Assembly: GCF_007565055.1 (NCBI RefSeq)
Contig: NC_044557.1
Location: 137,993,493 to 138,057,492, forward strand
Reading direction: 5' to 3'
DNA length: 64,000 nucleotides
Source of the DNA: Rhinopithecus roxellana
Taxonomy: Eukaryota > Chordata > Mammalia > Primates > Cercopithecidae
This document shows positions 38,266-51,031 of this stretch, piece after piece (position 1 is the stretch's first letter; every line of letters starts with the position of its first letter). A program made the translations under genes and the position numbers. The notes below the pieces were generated by a model, which was given only the letters and a program-made list of their open reading frames with translations, made no database searches and had not been told where the DNA came from.

Positions 38266-40884
38266 ACAATATATGCTTAATCTGTGTTAGTTCATTTACT
38301 TTTATCTTTGAACAGCATACTACCAAGGAAAATTGTTATCCAGAACTCAGACAACTTGTATAACCCAGGTAATTCCATTATGTACTTTGAATTACATAAT
38401 GGACCATAATTTGTCAAATGCTTGACAACTTGCCACCTCAGTTGCTACCTTCCTTATTCCTTTCATTTCAGTACATAGCTCCATATGTTATACTTCTATA
38501 TAAGAGTAAAAAAAATACGATAGTACAGGATTAAATACATTAAAATTGCAAAGGTTACTCATGTAACATTGATGCATCTAAAAAGTGTTTGGCATTCAAT
38601 CCCCTTATTTTACCATCAGGAAACAGGCCCAGTGTTGAGTTGAAAGACCTTGAGATCATCTGACTGCAAAAATAGAACAGATATGCTACCGTTAGTCAAT
38701 CACTCCAGAACTTTGACACTATGAATGATCATGCCACTTTCCTGGAGAGCTTAAACTTATTCCTAAACCATTCTCAATATCCAGGGTTCCATTTTGATAG
38801 CCCTTTCCAATTGATCAGAGTGAGCATGCCAAGTGAAATCCATGTACAATCACATCTTGTCTAAACTCTCACTTAGATTAGGTATATATAGGTTATTGAA
38901 TAATATCTAAAATGAAACACAGGACTTGAAATCGGATTTTTTTACTTCAAATCTACTGATCCTCCTTTTGAAAAAATCAAATTCATTTTATTTATGGGAT
39001 TTTTATTTCTTCAAGATAAATAACGAGTCATTACAAAATAAATACAGACTTCAAAAGATGAAATGTAAAAGGAAATGTATATTCTTTTACTTTTTTAATT
39101 AGAAGTTTCAATTCTTATTTATGAATTTTTGTCTATTAGACTTTTGCTTTGAGGTAATAACTTATTTATTTTTCAAGACTTTCAGCCTACTTTTAATTAT
39201 TGACTTCATTTTCTGTGCTGTGCATTCAAAACTTAGTGGAATGTCATTAAATCAGCTATAAATTCAAGATGATCTATAAAATCTAATTTAGTAATTCAGT
39301 TGACCCAATGAAACAAAGTATTATGTATTTCTGGAATTTTAGCTATGTCTTTCTTTGACTTTATATTTCCTTAATTTTGAAAGGTAATAGATGACTTTCC
39401 TTATGATGTCTCAGAGGCCTTAGTTGTGGTGCCCAGTGAATTCAGAATCTTGTAGCAAGTTGTAAACAGTAGGAAAGTACTGGGTTTATCATTTTCTTAA
39501 AATTTAAGTAGTATAGAGTTTTACCAAGACTTTTTATTGGCAGTACTTTTCAAATTGTTACTCTCTTACATTGCATGATCAACTCATCTATAGACACTAT
39601 TATATAATACACAAAAAATTGTATAACGAGGAAGTAGATGCATTTTTGGAAAAATATCTGGCTAGTTCACAAATGCTTTGGATCCATTCTATTTATTTTG
39701 ATGTTTTACACATCTTGGTATTTTATGCATATTTTAAGGATTCATAATTATGAATAATTTGAGGTTTTCATGCTTTACAGTGCTCTAAACAATCCCATAA
39801 TATCTTCTGTAACTGTTAATAGATAAAAACAATAAAATTGTTAATGAATCTAATAATTTTATAACATTAATTTTAATAATGTTAAAATTTTAATAAAAAC
39901 ACATCATGTTTTCTTCATCTTTGAATAAATGACAATAATGACTTTTAACATAAGGAAACATTTTATATGTTATGAATAAATGGTGTATATGTTCTCAAAT
40001 GTTGAGAATGACATATCTATACCATTTCCCTTTAAATCTTTGGCTTATAGGAAACTTAAACATACATGTAATATTCAACACACTAGTCATATTGCTTCAC
40101 CTTTTTATTACTTCTGTCTCCTCTGTGGTTTTTCTTTAGTATTTCTGTCTTACTCCATATTGTAAGAAAACTTATATCCTTCTGGAAACAGCTGTATAGA
40201 GAAAATAAGTAACTTAGAAAATATGGCTAGATCTACTAAAAATATCTGCAAAACGAATTTGATGTAATATGTAGTTGTAGCTTATAAAATATACTAAGCA
40301 TTATTTTTGGACCAAGCCAGTTTACTCATTTCATCTTCATGGTTTTATGCACCACTTAAAACAATTAGTGATTTGGGCATGTTTATGAGAAAATGTTTAG
40401 TATATATTTATAAGCTGCACTTAATTTTTTTTTTTTTCTGACATAGCCTTTCTCTTTTTTGTATCCGTGGTGTTTCTTGGAGTGATGAAAAAACTGGGGG
40501 TTCAATTTGTATTTTAAATAAATCAAGTGATTCCTTTTTTTAGTTAGAATAACTTTATTAGCTCAATATGTTAATTAAAAAAAATAGTGAGTACTATAAA
40601 ATGAATATTGCTCCGTTACCATAAAACGTGCTTTCATGGCAAGTAATAATTCTTATTAAGAGGGAAAGAGAAATGTGAAAAAATACCTTCACTTCAAATT
40701 TTGTCATGTGACCTGTCCAAAGAGGGTAAGCTTCTACCTAGTAATTAGAAGAAGTTACAGGAACATTTAAAATTCACACAGGCACTATTTTCTGGATCAG
40801 TTATTTTAGTGATACACCAATCATGGTGATATTATTTTAGTGATACATCAGTTGATGAAAACATCAGTATAATATTGCATTGGA
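38266..40884. other. Anonymous AT-rich DNA
   Basis: Nothing confident. A weak reversed-MIR-like piece lies at about 38600-38690 (TATTTTACCATCAGGAAACA, GACCTTGAGATCATC). Confidence 0.4.
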
Positions 40885-41625
40885 TTACCTGGCTGAATAC
40901 CCATTCCCAACCTTCGTTCTCCATAGTCCCGTGTGAAAGAATAAGAATGTATGTACCAGTCCCTGTCCCTGTAAGTAGGGATCCTAGGAGAACTTTTCAT
41001 TTTAATATTTGGTCTTTAAGCCAGTTCCTGACACAGAACTCCTAAGACCTTGGTAATTTCCTGAGTGATAGTAGTGTCTTTTGTTCAAATGAGGTGACTC
41101 TTTGTGGGATCCTTGAAGGAAGCTGGTCACCAGGAAGACCAAGCCATGACTAGAAGCTTGGGACTGACAGGCTCACTTTCCAATTCCTCTCAGGAGGTGG
41201 GGTTGCCGGTGGGTGGGGGTTGGAGTATATAATCAATCATTCCTACGGGATGCAGCTTCCATAAAAATTCCAGAACTGTGAGGTTCAGAGCTCCTGGGTT
41301 GATGAACACATCCATGTGCTGTGAGAGTGACAAGCCCCAACTCCCTGCCCTGCTGGACCCTTGTAAACCTCAGCTTACCTGCCTTTTCATCTGGCTGTTC
41401 ATTTATGCCCTTCAAAATACTCTTTGTAATAAATCAGCAGTAGGAAATAAGCCATTTTCCTCAGTTCTGTGAGTCAGTCTAGCAAATTATGAAACCCAAG
41501 AAGGGGTCATGGGATTTGTAGCCCATTTGGACAGAAATTGTGGATAACCTGGGGTTTTATTACTTGTGACTGGGGTCTGCAAAAGGGGAAAATCTGTGGG
41601 ACTGAGCCCTTAACCTAAGGCATCA
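40885..41625 (+). mobile_element. Probable ERV LTR, family not assigned
   Basis: Ordered LTR-like signals: a TATA-like GAGTATATAATCAATC at about 41223, a region around TTCCAGAACTGTGAGGTTCA, the poly(A) signal AATAAA at about 41429 followed by TCCTCAGTTCTGTGAGTCAG, and the tail GTGGGACTGAGCCCTTAACC. I recognise the text as a human interspersed LTR-type repeat but cannot name the family with certainty. It is also richer in GC than the surrounding desert. Confidence 0.55.
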
Positions 41626-44600
41626 GTGCTGATTTCAATGGGCATTGAAATTAAACAGTAGGACATGCAGCTGGAACGGGAGTATTGGTTATTGTGGGGG
41701 AAAACTATACATCTGATCATGGTGTTGAGTGTGGGTAGAGAAAAGAAAACTGCTTTTACCTTATTTGCCCCACTATTAAGAGAAGAGATTATCAAATTCA
41801 GGCATTACTACGATTGGTAAATGGCCTAAGAAACTGCTGGAAATAAATATTCAAGTATTTGGTTGCACACTTATCCAAACCATCCAAAACTTTCTTGGAA
41901 ATTAAATAAACTCATAGAATAGATATGCTTCCCTGAGCTGAAAGCAATCATTTGTGTTCTGTTTAGATTTAACATTTGGAAGTCTTCATGAGGAATGTAA
42001 ATAGTTCTGTTGTTGTTTGTAACTAATATCTGGAACAGTGTGTAGAGACGCTTCAGCAGCAAAGAATGAAAGCTAATAGTGACTCTTTGGGGGGGAAAAA
42101 GCTTCCTGTGAATACTGTTTTTGTTTTTGTTTTGGAAGCAATGTTGCGCAATGTCACTTTCAATGTAGGTACAATGTTGGACTGGATATATTGCTAAAAG
42201 CTAACAAAGTCTATGCCATTGCCTCAAGTCCTCCTGGATTGAGAGATAGTGAATATAACAAGGGAATGAAGAAATACACCAAATAAGTAATGATTAGCAT
42301 GTGTTTATATTATATATATATTGTATTATATTCACCATTGCATATATGTGTATTTTTGTGGGTAATTTGATTATGTATATGTAGGGGTATAAGTGTGTGC
42401 ACATAGTAGTTTTTTTCTTCCTATCCCAAAATATCAAATCAGAGTGACTCTAGAATGAATAAACTATTAGCTAATTGTTTGATAAACTGGTGATTTTATC
42501 GTTAACAATTCTTCAGTTTTATTGGTCATGTATTTAAAAGGGACAATACGCCCAGGTTTTCATAAGAGAAGCATTTTATCCAGTATAAATATATGGATTA
42601 AGCTTAATATTTTTCAAACATACATCTTAATAGATTTTTAAAACACAGAATTGAAAACGTGTCTACTCACTAATATTCATACCCCTCTTTGAACTATTTT
42701 TCAAAACTCAATAAAATAAATGAAATGATAGCATGTAAGTTTTTATCCTCTTTGTTTTGACTATCACATTTAATCATGTTTACATAGTAGCACCAAAATT
42801 AGGACAAATTACAAGAATCACAGGAGAGATCTTAAATTGTATGAGCTCATTGCATGCTTCGAAAGGTCTCATTTCAGAGAAAAGAAGGTTTCCAACTGCC
42901 AAAACTTTGCTGCATTTTTCTCTCCCCCAAAATATACCCCAATTAAGTTCAATCTAAACAAAAGATACAATAGACTGCTTTTTGAATCGATATGTTATCT
43001 ACAGTTTATAGGACAGACAGTCCGTTTCAATAGAAAAAGTGATTTTTACATAAAGCAAGATAGAGTACAAAAGCACAGCTTTTGTAATTTTGGTAATATT
43101 GCAATTTTACAAACATGTTGCATAGTATGTGTAAGAAAATAGTTCCATTTTTCATATATCTATATATACAAGAAAACATTTACATGAAAGTACAAAACAA
43201 AATAAATGAATAGTGGACCTGATTTAAAGAATTGTATAAATAACGAGACACTCAAACTCCAAATTACACATCTCCATTGTTAATGAATGTCCTTGCCTAT
43301 CTTTAACCCTGTTTGGCTTTTATTTATAAATATTCAAACAAATGAGATATTAAGACTGAAAAAGACAAAAAAGAACTACAGTTCATTATACCTCATTTCC
43401 TTTAATGGTTTTCATTGGCTTTCTCAAAATGCAGAGCCACCTCAGTTAACAATTAAAAAATAGCCCTCTGGTTCTACAAGTATTTCAAATTAATTTTATT
43501 CTCCAAATAATGTTCAGCAAGCAGTGAAAGTTTAAACTCAGCTGAGTAGATCCATGCTGGGCCCATTTGGGGATATGGTCTTTGTGTATAGGTTTTATGA
43601 ATACCAAGGAGTTTGTTATGCATGTATAAAAGAAAAGTGGACCACACTAATGATGATGTTTCCCTTCTGAAACAAAAGCATTCCTTAATTTCTACAGCTC
43701 AGAATCCTCCAAGAAGGATGTTAACTACCTTATGTTATAATTATAAGCCCCCCTGTTCATTTGAATGTATTAGTAGGAGCAGCAGTGTTTTCGAGCTAAA
43801 TACAATAGAAATCCCATTCTTTGGTCTTTGACATTTAAACAACTAATAAATTGCAGTATAAAACAACATTAACAATAGTGTTCAAATAAGTTATCGATTA
43901 GTTTATGATTATTTAAAATGAATACAAATGCAATTTTCCTTTACTTTGTGATAATGATATTTTGCAGTATTCATTATGGTAATATACACCAGTACATAGA
44001 GCAAATAATTTCTCCATATGTCATTAAATATGATCACATGAACAATTCTTACTTAGACCACAGCTACTTGAAGAATTAGGTGACAAGACCTCTGTCATAT
44101 AAAACTCAAATATGAATTTGGCTTTGATGGTTTTTATAGAAAATTTGGCCATTAAATACTTTCAATGATTTTAATAATTTGACATTATTATATTGACATT
44201 ATCTGCTATGAAATATAACACTCTTATGCCTTAGACACTCTCCAGGCTATTCCTGCCTCATACAGAGATACCATGTTTGCAGTGAAACAATTTATTAGAC
44301 GTTTTATTGTATTAAATGCTATTTTTGTAAAATGAAGCATTCTCGAACTGAGTCATTCAGATAGAATATGCAGAAATTTTGAATGGAATAAAACGTTATA
44401 AACAGTTCAGCAATTAACCTCTGTGATCACATTATCATTTCTTCAAAAGATCACTGCTTTTTAGCTTTACGGAGGTAATAACACATCAACAGAATGTTTA
44501 TATTTGGTTAATATTTCTATTTCCTAAACAGTCACTTTAAATAAGACCCAAATGCTTTATTTTCCTTTTGAACGTCAACCATATTACTGAATCCTGTTAA

Positions 44601-44859
44601 CCAAGCATGACTTTTCCAAAGGAACCTTAATGTTCAAATGGTCAGAGTATAAAAGGGAGTATAAAAAAGAACAGAGGAAGTAGCATGCCAAAAAGATTTG
44701 CATTTCAACATTTATAAGTGACTTTTTAAGGTGCAGAAGGAGATCACAAATGCTAGTGCAGATATGGCTACTTAACCTAAGATTTATGAGTACTTCCTTA
44801 AATGAATCAGAAAAATTTAAAAATGAATGTGACTAAAGGAAATGTCTAGTTTGATATAC
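41626..44859. other. Repeat-poor, AT-rich anonymous DNA
   Basis: Nothing recognised. The open frames 42757-43142 and 43613-43831 show no family features. Confidence 0.4.
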
Positions 44860-44985
44860 CCCTCTCACAGATAATTGAACTGTGACCAATGTACTTAAAT
44901 ATATGTCTTAAGTAGGTAAGTTCACATGACTAGCCAGGGGCAGAACTAGAACTGAATTTGCTGGCTCCATTTTCCGAGATTTGAA
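44860..44985 (-). mobile_element. MIR SINE fragment
   Basis: CACAGATAATTGAACTGTGA, GTAAGTTCACATGACTAGCC and AGGGGCAGAACTAGAACTGA match a reversed MIR. Confidence 0.65.
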
Positions 44986-46035
44986 GTACTGTAATCTCAG
45001 ATTCCCAAGTTGCAGTAAAATTTGAAGTGTATAATTGTCTTAAACTCTTAAATAATTATGTGACAAATTATAAAGCATATCATTCACAATAAAATACATA
45101 TATTTTAGACATACATATGTGTGTATGTGTGTGTATGACTAATAAGTACCAGATAGAAATTTTGGAAATGTTGAACAAGAGAAGTAGGAAATTTGGAAGT
45201 TTTTGTTGCTCTTGCTGTTTTTTTGAAGTTTTTAATTGAAATCTTCTGAAAAAGAAAAGAATAATGTGTCTTCTTTGCATCTTTCCTTTTGATCCCCCAA
45301 ACCTGAATTCAAATACATCTCGGTTTATCCATTCCCGGCAAATAACTTAAATGCTAGCAGTACTACCAACCTCTTTTTCTTCCTCCCTTTGTTCCTTCCT
45401 GGACTACACTGAGTATGAAGTTATTAAGATATGGGTAATAAGCTTAGTCACATCTTTGTAGTACACTACAAAGGATTCATTTTTCTCAGTGTCATTTGGG
45501 GAAGATGAAATTTATATCATATCAGTAAACTGCATTATATTTTTACATATTGTAACATAAAGATGGTACTGGGAAAACAATCTGTTTGGGTAGTATGCAA
45601 TTAAGGGGCCACTGTATTTTTTTTAAATGCTTTTTTGTGTTTGAATGAGGAAAACGAGGACATTTGGGGCTGTTCTTCTAAGCCTTCACCATAGGCTTGA
45701 TCTCTCTGAGGCAGGGATCTTCTCTTAGGTTCAGAAATCTGAAACACCTAGTCAAATAACTTAAAGGAATTATTTGGTGTTGAATAGGAAAACCATCGCT
45801 ATCACGATTTTGTCTGCTTTACTGAAAAGATTTGTTATATCATCTGGATACAGTCTGAAGCTCTCAAGCTTGTAAGTTACTTTTGAATTGTGTCTATACT
45901 TCTCAGAATACACTTGAATTAAAAATGTGACAGCCCCTCACTGGAATTGGTTTTTACATTTTTTTCATCTTTTCTCCTGTTATGACATATAATTTAAATT
46001 TTCAGTTTTCTCTTTTGCCTTCTGTAATATTTGTA
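44986..46035. other. Anonymous DNA
   Basis: Nothing recognised apart from a short TG-rich run at 45116-45136. Confidence 0.4.
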
Positions 46036-46039
46036 CTTG

Positions 46040-46215
46040 AAATTAGAACATGTCAGAATAGAAAGGAACCTCAAGAGACTATTTTATTCAATACTTTTGC
46101 TGTAAAGTTGGGTAAACTGAAGCCTGGAGAGATTCTCAAACTGCCTAAAACAGCTCAATTGATTAGAAGACGGCTGAGATTAGAAACAGGGCCAGTTCCT
46201 AATGAAAAGAATTAT
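46040..46215 (-). mobile_element. MIR-type SINE fragment
   Basis: GAAAGGAACCTCAAGAGACT, GTTGGGTAAACTGAAGCCTG, GATTAGAAACAGGGCCAGTT follow the order of a reversed MIR/MIR3. The open frame 45982-46230 lies in it and is not a gene. Confidence 0.6.
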
Positions 46216-47236
46216 TCCCATTTGACTTAGAAAGTTTCTAATGATTTTAATAGAAGGGTGATTAGAACTTGAATATGTCTTAAATTACTACATAATGTTT
46301 TCCTTAAAAGTCCATAATACAGTGATTAGCACACGTAATTTCTCAACATTTCTTGTATTATACTTTATTTTGCAAAGACCAATGTGAGATTTCTTAAATG
46401 CTCATATTTTAATATAAACTCTTGTGTTATCAGATAACTTTGGAAGCAATTGTATATCATAATTCTTATTTCAATATTGATTTTAAAAGTTATATAATAA
46501 CACCCAAATATAAGTCACATTTTATTTTAAAAATAATAAAAGTAAATTAGCCTTTGAACCCTTTTGCTGAGTACAGTGGACATGAGCTTTTTCAGTTATT
46601 TGATATGCTAGGTTATGCAAACAAGATAATTCTGGTCAAATGTTTCACTTTTCTTCTTGCATTGCCAATATTTCTACTTTCACTAACCAACTCTTTTGCA
46701 ACAAGTTCTCATCTCTCAGTTCACTCTGAACTGTAGAGAGCTGAACTCCAAAGATTCTACAGCCTTTAATTCCCAAAAGGAAGTTTCAACACAACTGTTG
46801 ATAGTGTGCATGCGGGAGAAAAAAGTTGATGGACATGTGAAAGTTCAGGACTTACCTTATAGTGATTAAGTCATCTTCCCATAATAGGAAATGTTTAATA
46901 CAGTTTTACATTCTTTGACTCTGTAAGTTTCAAGAATTTGAGTTAAGGGGTGTTGTGATAAATGAATCTTCAATATTCTGGAGTTATTTACTAAGAGGTC
47001 ATATACAAAAATAAGCATTGGAAAATGAAAAGAACTAGAATTTTTGAGGTCAGTGTAGTTTAAGAATCTAATAAAAGTAAATACATGTTAACAGCTGAAT
47101 AGAAATGGGAGTAAATTCCCTAAAATATGAATATAGTGAAGTAAACACATTTTCAATGTTTATTAGCATTTGTTATTTTTACTGTTTAGTCAAGAAATTT
47201 TAAGTTAACTTCTAACTTCTTTAAATGTTAACATCC

Positions 47237-47275
<39 letters not shown>

Positions 47276-47310
47276 ATAATTCTGAAGATGATACCCCAAT
47301 GGAAAGTGAA
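46216..47310. other. Anonymous AT-rich DNA with a poly(A) run
   Basis: Nothing recognised except an isolated A-run of about 34 bases at 47240-47273 that is not attached to a visible Alu or L1. Confidence 0.45.
47240..47273 (+). repeat. Poly(A) run, 34 nt
   Basis: Uninterrupted A-run following AACATCCAGT and followed by GAATAATTC; no SINE or LINE body upstream. Confidence 0.95.
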
Positions 47311-48318
47311 TTTATTCTCAGCATTATGCATCACATTAGTATTATATATTTAGAGGATGTCTGAATTTTAGCAGTCAGAATCAAGTGTAAAGTGAGTGGA
47401 GCAAACAAAAATTATACTATTAAAACCTAGGTGTAAAGGATAGCATGTGAGTTTTTAAAAAATGATCTATGGATTTAATACCATCAATATGTCCTTCCTA
47501 ATCCTATCTTATATTGCAATAAATTAGATGTTTTGTTAAAAGCAAATACGTCACATGCAGTAGCCATGTAAATACTATATAAGGCCATCCAGATATGACA
47601 AATGACATTATAATGGCATTTTGTTAATTCTGTAAAGAATATATTGCTGAGTGCTTTCAAAATTACCTAATGTACAAAATTCCAGACTTAGTAGACAAAG
47701 AGTAACAACACACTGAAATTAAATAAACAAAAAGAAAACTCAGGGAGAGATTCTGTATTGTTTTGTTTTGTTCTGTTTTGTTAAAAACCATGTATTGAAT
47801 TTAATTTTTAGTAAAGCAAGCATTACATAATGCTTTAAAATTTTAAAAGTTGGGGATAAAAGTTTACATCCAAAAAGATGAATGGAAAATTGTGCTTTCA
47901 GACTGTAGAATAAGTTTTCTTACAGGGTTAACCATTTCATCTTGCCATTGGATACTGGGAATTTCATTTATGTAATGTGTATATGTGCAGTTCATATCCA
48001 GTTCCTGCAAAAATCTAAAACTGTGTGCTTCACTTCACGTAGCAAAGGCACCTATGTTATTCTCCCTTCTGAGCAAAAGTCTTGATCCAGTTTTCCTGCT
48101 GACCACGCTTTTTCCACTGCTGTGTCAATCACACCTTCTGTGTTGAGCAGTACAGTAAATCACAAGAGAAGGTGGTGGCAAATCCCTGCTCACACTGGAA
48201 GTAGCTCTGTGGATCGTTCAAAGAAGCTCTGGACTGATCACAAGGGAAACCGAGCAGAACTGTGAAGCAGACGGACAGGAACAAAAGGCTATTCTGGTGT
48301 GAGGAGAAATCAGTCACT
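47311..48318 (-). other. SGCZ: Candidate SGCZ 3' UTR
   Basis: This is the sequence following the SGCZ stop codon on the minus strand. The first 270 bases or so (to about 48050) keep the higher GC and CpG content of the exon, which suggests conserved or functional UTR. Possible poly(A) signals on the minus strand are ATTAAA at 47800-47805, ATTAAA at 47474-47479 and AATAAA at 47311-47316. Which one is used cannot be decided from sequence, so the lower boundary is provisional. Confidence 0.5.
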
Positions 48319-48513
48319 TCAGCTCCACAAGCAGATGTTGCTACTGGACTGACAAGTGGAACCTACTCCTGCTGGAGAAAGGTACAGTTTGCCATTGGGG
48401 CAGACGCAGAGTTCATACACTGTCTGCCGAGAACTTGAGGAGCTGGGTGAAGAAGACGAGAAGGAGCCAGTTGGTAGATTTCCCAGCCTGATTGTCTCTG
48501 CATTTAAAAATAT
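48319..48513 (-). CDS. SGCZ: SGCZ last coding exon with stop codon (zeta-sarcoglycan C-terminus)
   Basis: The minus-strand acceptor TTTTTTCCCATAG (AG at 48514-48515) opens a 65-codon frame in phase 0. It starts IFLNAETI, runs through a Ser-rich stretch (GSFSSSSPSSSSS), then RQTVYELCVCPNGKLYLSP, AGVGSTCQSSSNICLWS and TGA at 48319-48321. The Cys pattern CxC...C...C is the conserved C-terminal extracellular cluster of the gamma/delta/zeta-sarcoglycan family. The Ser-rich linker and the ICLWS ending fit zeta rather than delta (recalled family knowledge). There is no frameshift or premature stop, and the splice sites are canonical, so this is the genuine gene and not a retrocopy: the exons are separated by an intron and there is no poly(A) tail at the exon end. 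The exon and the DNA just 3' of it are visibly richer in GC and CpG than the surrounding desert. The product is expected in the muscle-membrane sarcoglycan complex. Confidence 0.96.
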   Translation of the reverse strand: MFLNAETIRLGNLPTGSFSSSSPSSSSSRQTVYELCVCPNGKLYLSPAGVGSTCQSSSNICLWS

Positions 48514-48520
48514 CTATGGG

Positions 48521-48984
48521 AAAAAAGAAATTGCATTTTAATTCATTTTAGAAATCTAAATTCCTCAGAGCATCGAGTAATCTACATCCCTCCTCAACAT
48601 GGTCGAACAAGGAAGTCGACACAACAAACAGTTCTGTGGTTTAGCTGCCATGCTTTGTTGAACAATCAAATTACATTCCTACAGTATAGCCCAAAAGATC
48701 TGCAGCTATCTTCTCCTTTGGGAGACAGTGCATTCTGACAGAAAGCCTTCAATCTGAAAAGTAATATCATACAATAAGCTTAAGGGGTCAACCCAGTTAC
48801 TTAAACACCACAGAAAATTAATTATTTTAACAGAGTCTCTCAATTTAATTTCTTAACCATGCCTGGTGTGCAGAATAGGCAAAGAAATAAGGATGTCAGT
48901 GGATATGACAGTACTGAACAGGGGGCAATTAATTTTTAAAAACCTCAGTTTATTTTATTGGACTATATTTCCATTTATTTATAT
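48521..48984 (-). other. SGCZ intron, sequence next to last exon
   Basis: Pyrimidine tract and acceptor region, then unique-looking sequence that still holds several CpGs (TCGAGTAATC, GGTCGAACAAGG, GTCGACACAAC on plus). No repeat recognised. Confidence 0.5.
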
Positions 48985-50608
48985 CATCTTTTTTTTTTTT
49001 TTTTTGAATACTTTAAGTTCTGGGGTACCTGTGCAGAACATGCAGGTTTTTACATAGGTATACATATGCCATGGTGGTTTGCTGCACCCATCAACCTGTC
49101 ATCTACATTAGGTATTTCTCCTAATGCTATCCCTTCCCTAACCCCCCACCCCCTGACAGGCCCTGGGGTGTGATGTTCCCCTCCCTGTGTCCATGTGTTC
49201 TCTTTGTTCAGCTCCCACTTATGAGTGAGAACATGCGGTGTTTGGTTTTCTGTTCTTGTGTTAGTTTGCTGAGAATGATGGTTTCCAGCTTCATCTATGT
49301 TCCTGCAAAGGACATGGACTCATCCTTTTTTATGACTGCATAGTATTCCATGGTGTATATGTGCTACATTTTCTTTATCTAGTCTATCATTGATGGACAT
49401 TTGGGTTGGTTCCAAGTCCCTGCTATTGTGAATAGTGCCACAATAAACTTACATGTACATGTGTCTTAATAGTAGAATGATTTATAATCCTTTGGGTATA
49501 TACCCAGTAATGGGATTGCTGGGGCAAATGGTAATTCTAGTTCTAGATCCTTGAGGAATCCCTACACTGACTTCTGCAGTGGTTTAACCAATTTACACTC
49601 GCACCAACAATGTAAAAGCATTCCTGTTTCTCCGCATCCTCTGTGGCATCTGTTGTTTCCTGACTTTTGAATGACTGCCATTCAAACTTGCCTCAGATGG
49701 TATCTCATTGTGGTTTTGATTTGCGTTTCTCTAATGACCAGTGATGGAGAGCATTTTTGCATGTGTCTGTTGGCTGCATAAATACCTTCTTTTGAGACGT
49801 GTCTGTTCATATTCTTCGCCCACTTTTTGATGGAGTTGTTTGCTTTTTCCTGTAAATTTGTTTAAGTTCTTCGTAGGTTCTGGACATTAGCACTTTGTCA
49901 GATGGGTAGAATGAAAAAAATTTATCCCATTTTGTAGGTTGCCTGTTCACTCTGATGACAGTTTCTTTTGCTGTGCAGAAGGTTTTTAGTTTAATTAGAT
50001 CCCATTTGGAAATTTTGGCTTTTGTTGCCATTGCTTTTGGTGTGTTAGTCATGAAGTCTCTGCCCATGCCTATGTCCCGAATGATATTGACCAAGTTTTC
50101 TTCTAGGGTTTTATGGTTTTAGGTCTTACATTTAAGTCTTTAATCCTTCTTGAGTTAATTTTTGTATAAGGTATAAGGAAGAGACTCAGGATCAGCTTTC
50201 TCCATATGGCTAGGCAGTTTTCCCAACACCATTTATTAAACAGGGAATCCTTTTCCCACTGCTTTTGTCAGGTTTGTCAAAGATAAGGTGGTTGTATGGT
50301 TGTAGATGTGTGGTGTTACTTATGAGACCTCTGTTCTGTTCAGTTGGTCTATAGATCAGTTTTGGTACCAGTACCATGCTGTTTTGGTTCCGGTAGCCTT
50401 GTATTATAGTTTGAAGTCAGGTAGCATGATGCCTCCGGCTTTGTTCTTTTTGCTTAGGATTGTCTTCCTTATGTGGGCTCTTTTTTGGTTCCACATGAAA
50501 TTTAAAGTAGCTTTTTACAATTCTGTGAAGAATGTCAATGGTACCTTGATAGGAATAACCCTGAATCTATAAATTACTTTGGGGAGTATGGCCATTTTCA
50601 CAATATTT
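48985..50608 (-). mobile_element. L1PA element, 5'-truncated, in SGCZ intron
   Basis: Starts with T18 and GAATACTTTAAGTTCTGGGG and runs in reverse through the 3' UTR and ORF2 to GAGTATGGCCATTTTCACAA. Same orientation as SGCZ. ORF2 is broken by stops (largest piece 49807-50094). No clean TSD was seen. Confidence 0.95.
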
Positions 50609-50662
50609 TTTAATACTCATAAAAGTGTGCGGACTCTTAATCCAAAAGATATACTAAGTAGC

Positions 50663-51026
50663 TGATATGGTTTGGCTGTGTCCCCGCCCAAACCTCATCT
50701 TGAATTGTAACTCCCATAATTCCCATGTATTGTGGGAGGGATCCAGTGGGAAATAATTAAATCATGGGGGCAGTTTCCCCCATACTGTTCTCAGGGTAGT
50801 GAACAAGTCTGACAAGATCTGATGGTTTTATAAGGGGAAACCCCTTTCACTTGGTTCTCTCATTCTCTCTTGCCTGCCACCATGTAAGATGTGCCTTTTG
50901 CCTTCTGTCATGATTGTGAGGCCTCCCCAGCCTCATGGAAGTGTGAATACATTAAACATCTTTTTCTTTATAAATTACCCAGTCTCGGGTATGTCTCTGT
51001 CAGCAATGTAAAAATGAACTAATACA
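50663..51026 (+). mobile_element. THE1/MST solo LTR with perfect 5-bp TSD
   Basis: Complete LTR, TGATATGGTTTGGCTGTGTC to AAATGAACTAATACA, flanked by GTAGC at 50658-50662 and 51027-51031, the 5-bp duplication expected of ERVL-MaLR integration. Opposite orientation to SGCZ. Confidence 0.96.
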
Positions 51027-51031
51027 GTAGC

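Noticed and set aside
42837..43142. 101-codon frame in the desert
   Set aside because: Length is compatible with chance in AT-rich DNA; no domain, splice context or compositional signal.
48129..48317. Minus-strand frame with a hydrophobic signal-peptide-like stretch (LLFLSVCFTVLLG)
   Set aside because: It starts at a GTG just 3' of the SGCZ stop, in a different frame, inside the 3' UTR. No ATG or independent support.
48356..48541. Plus-strand frame of 61 codons with acidic stretch
   Set aside because: Antisense of the SGCZ Ser-rich last exon.
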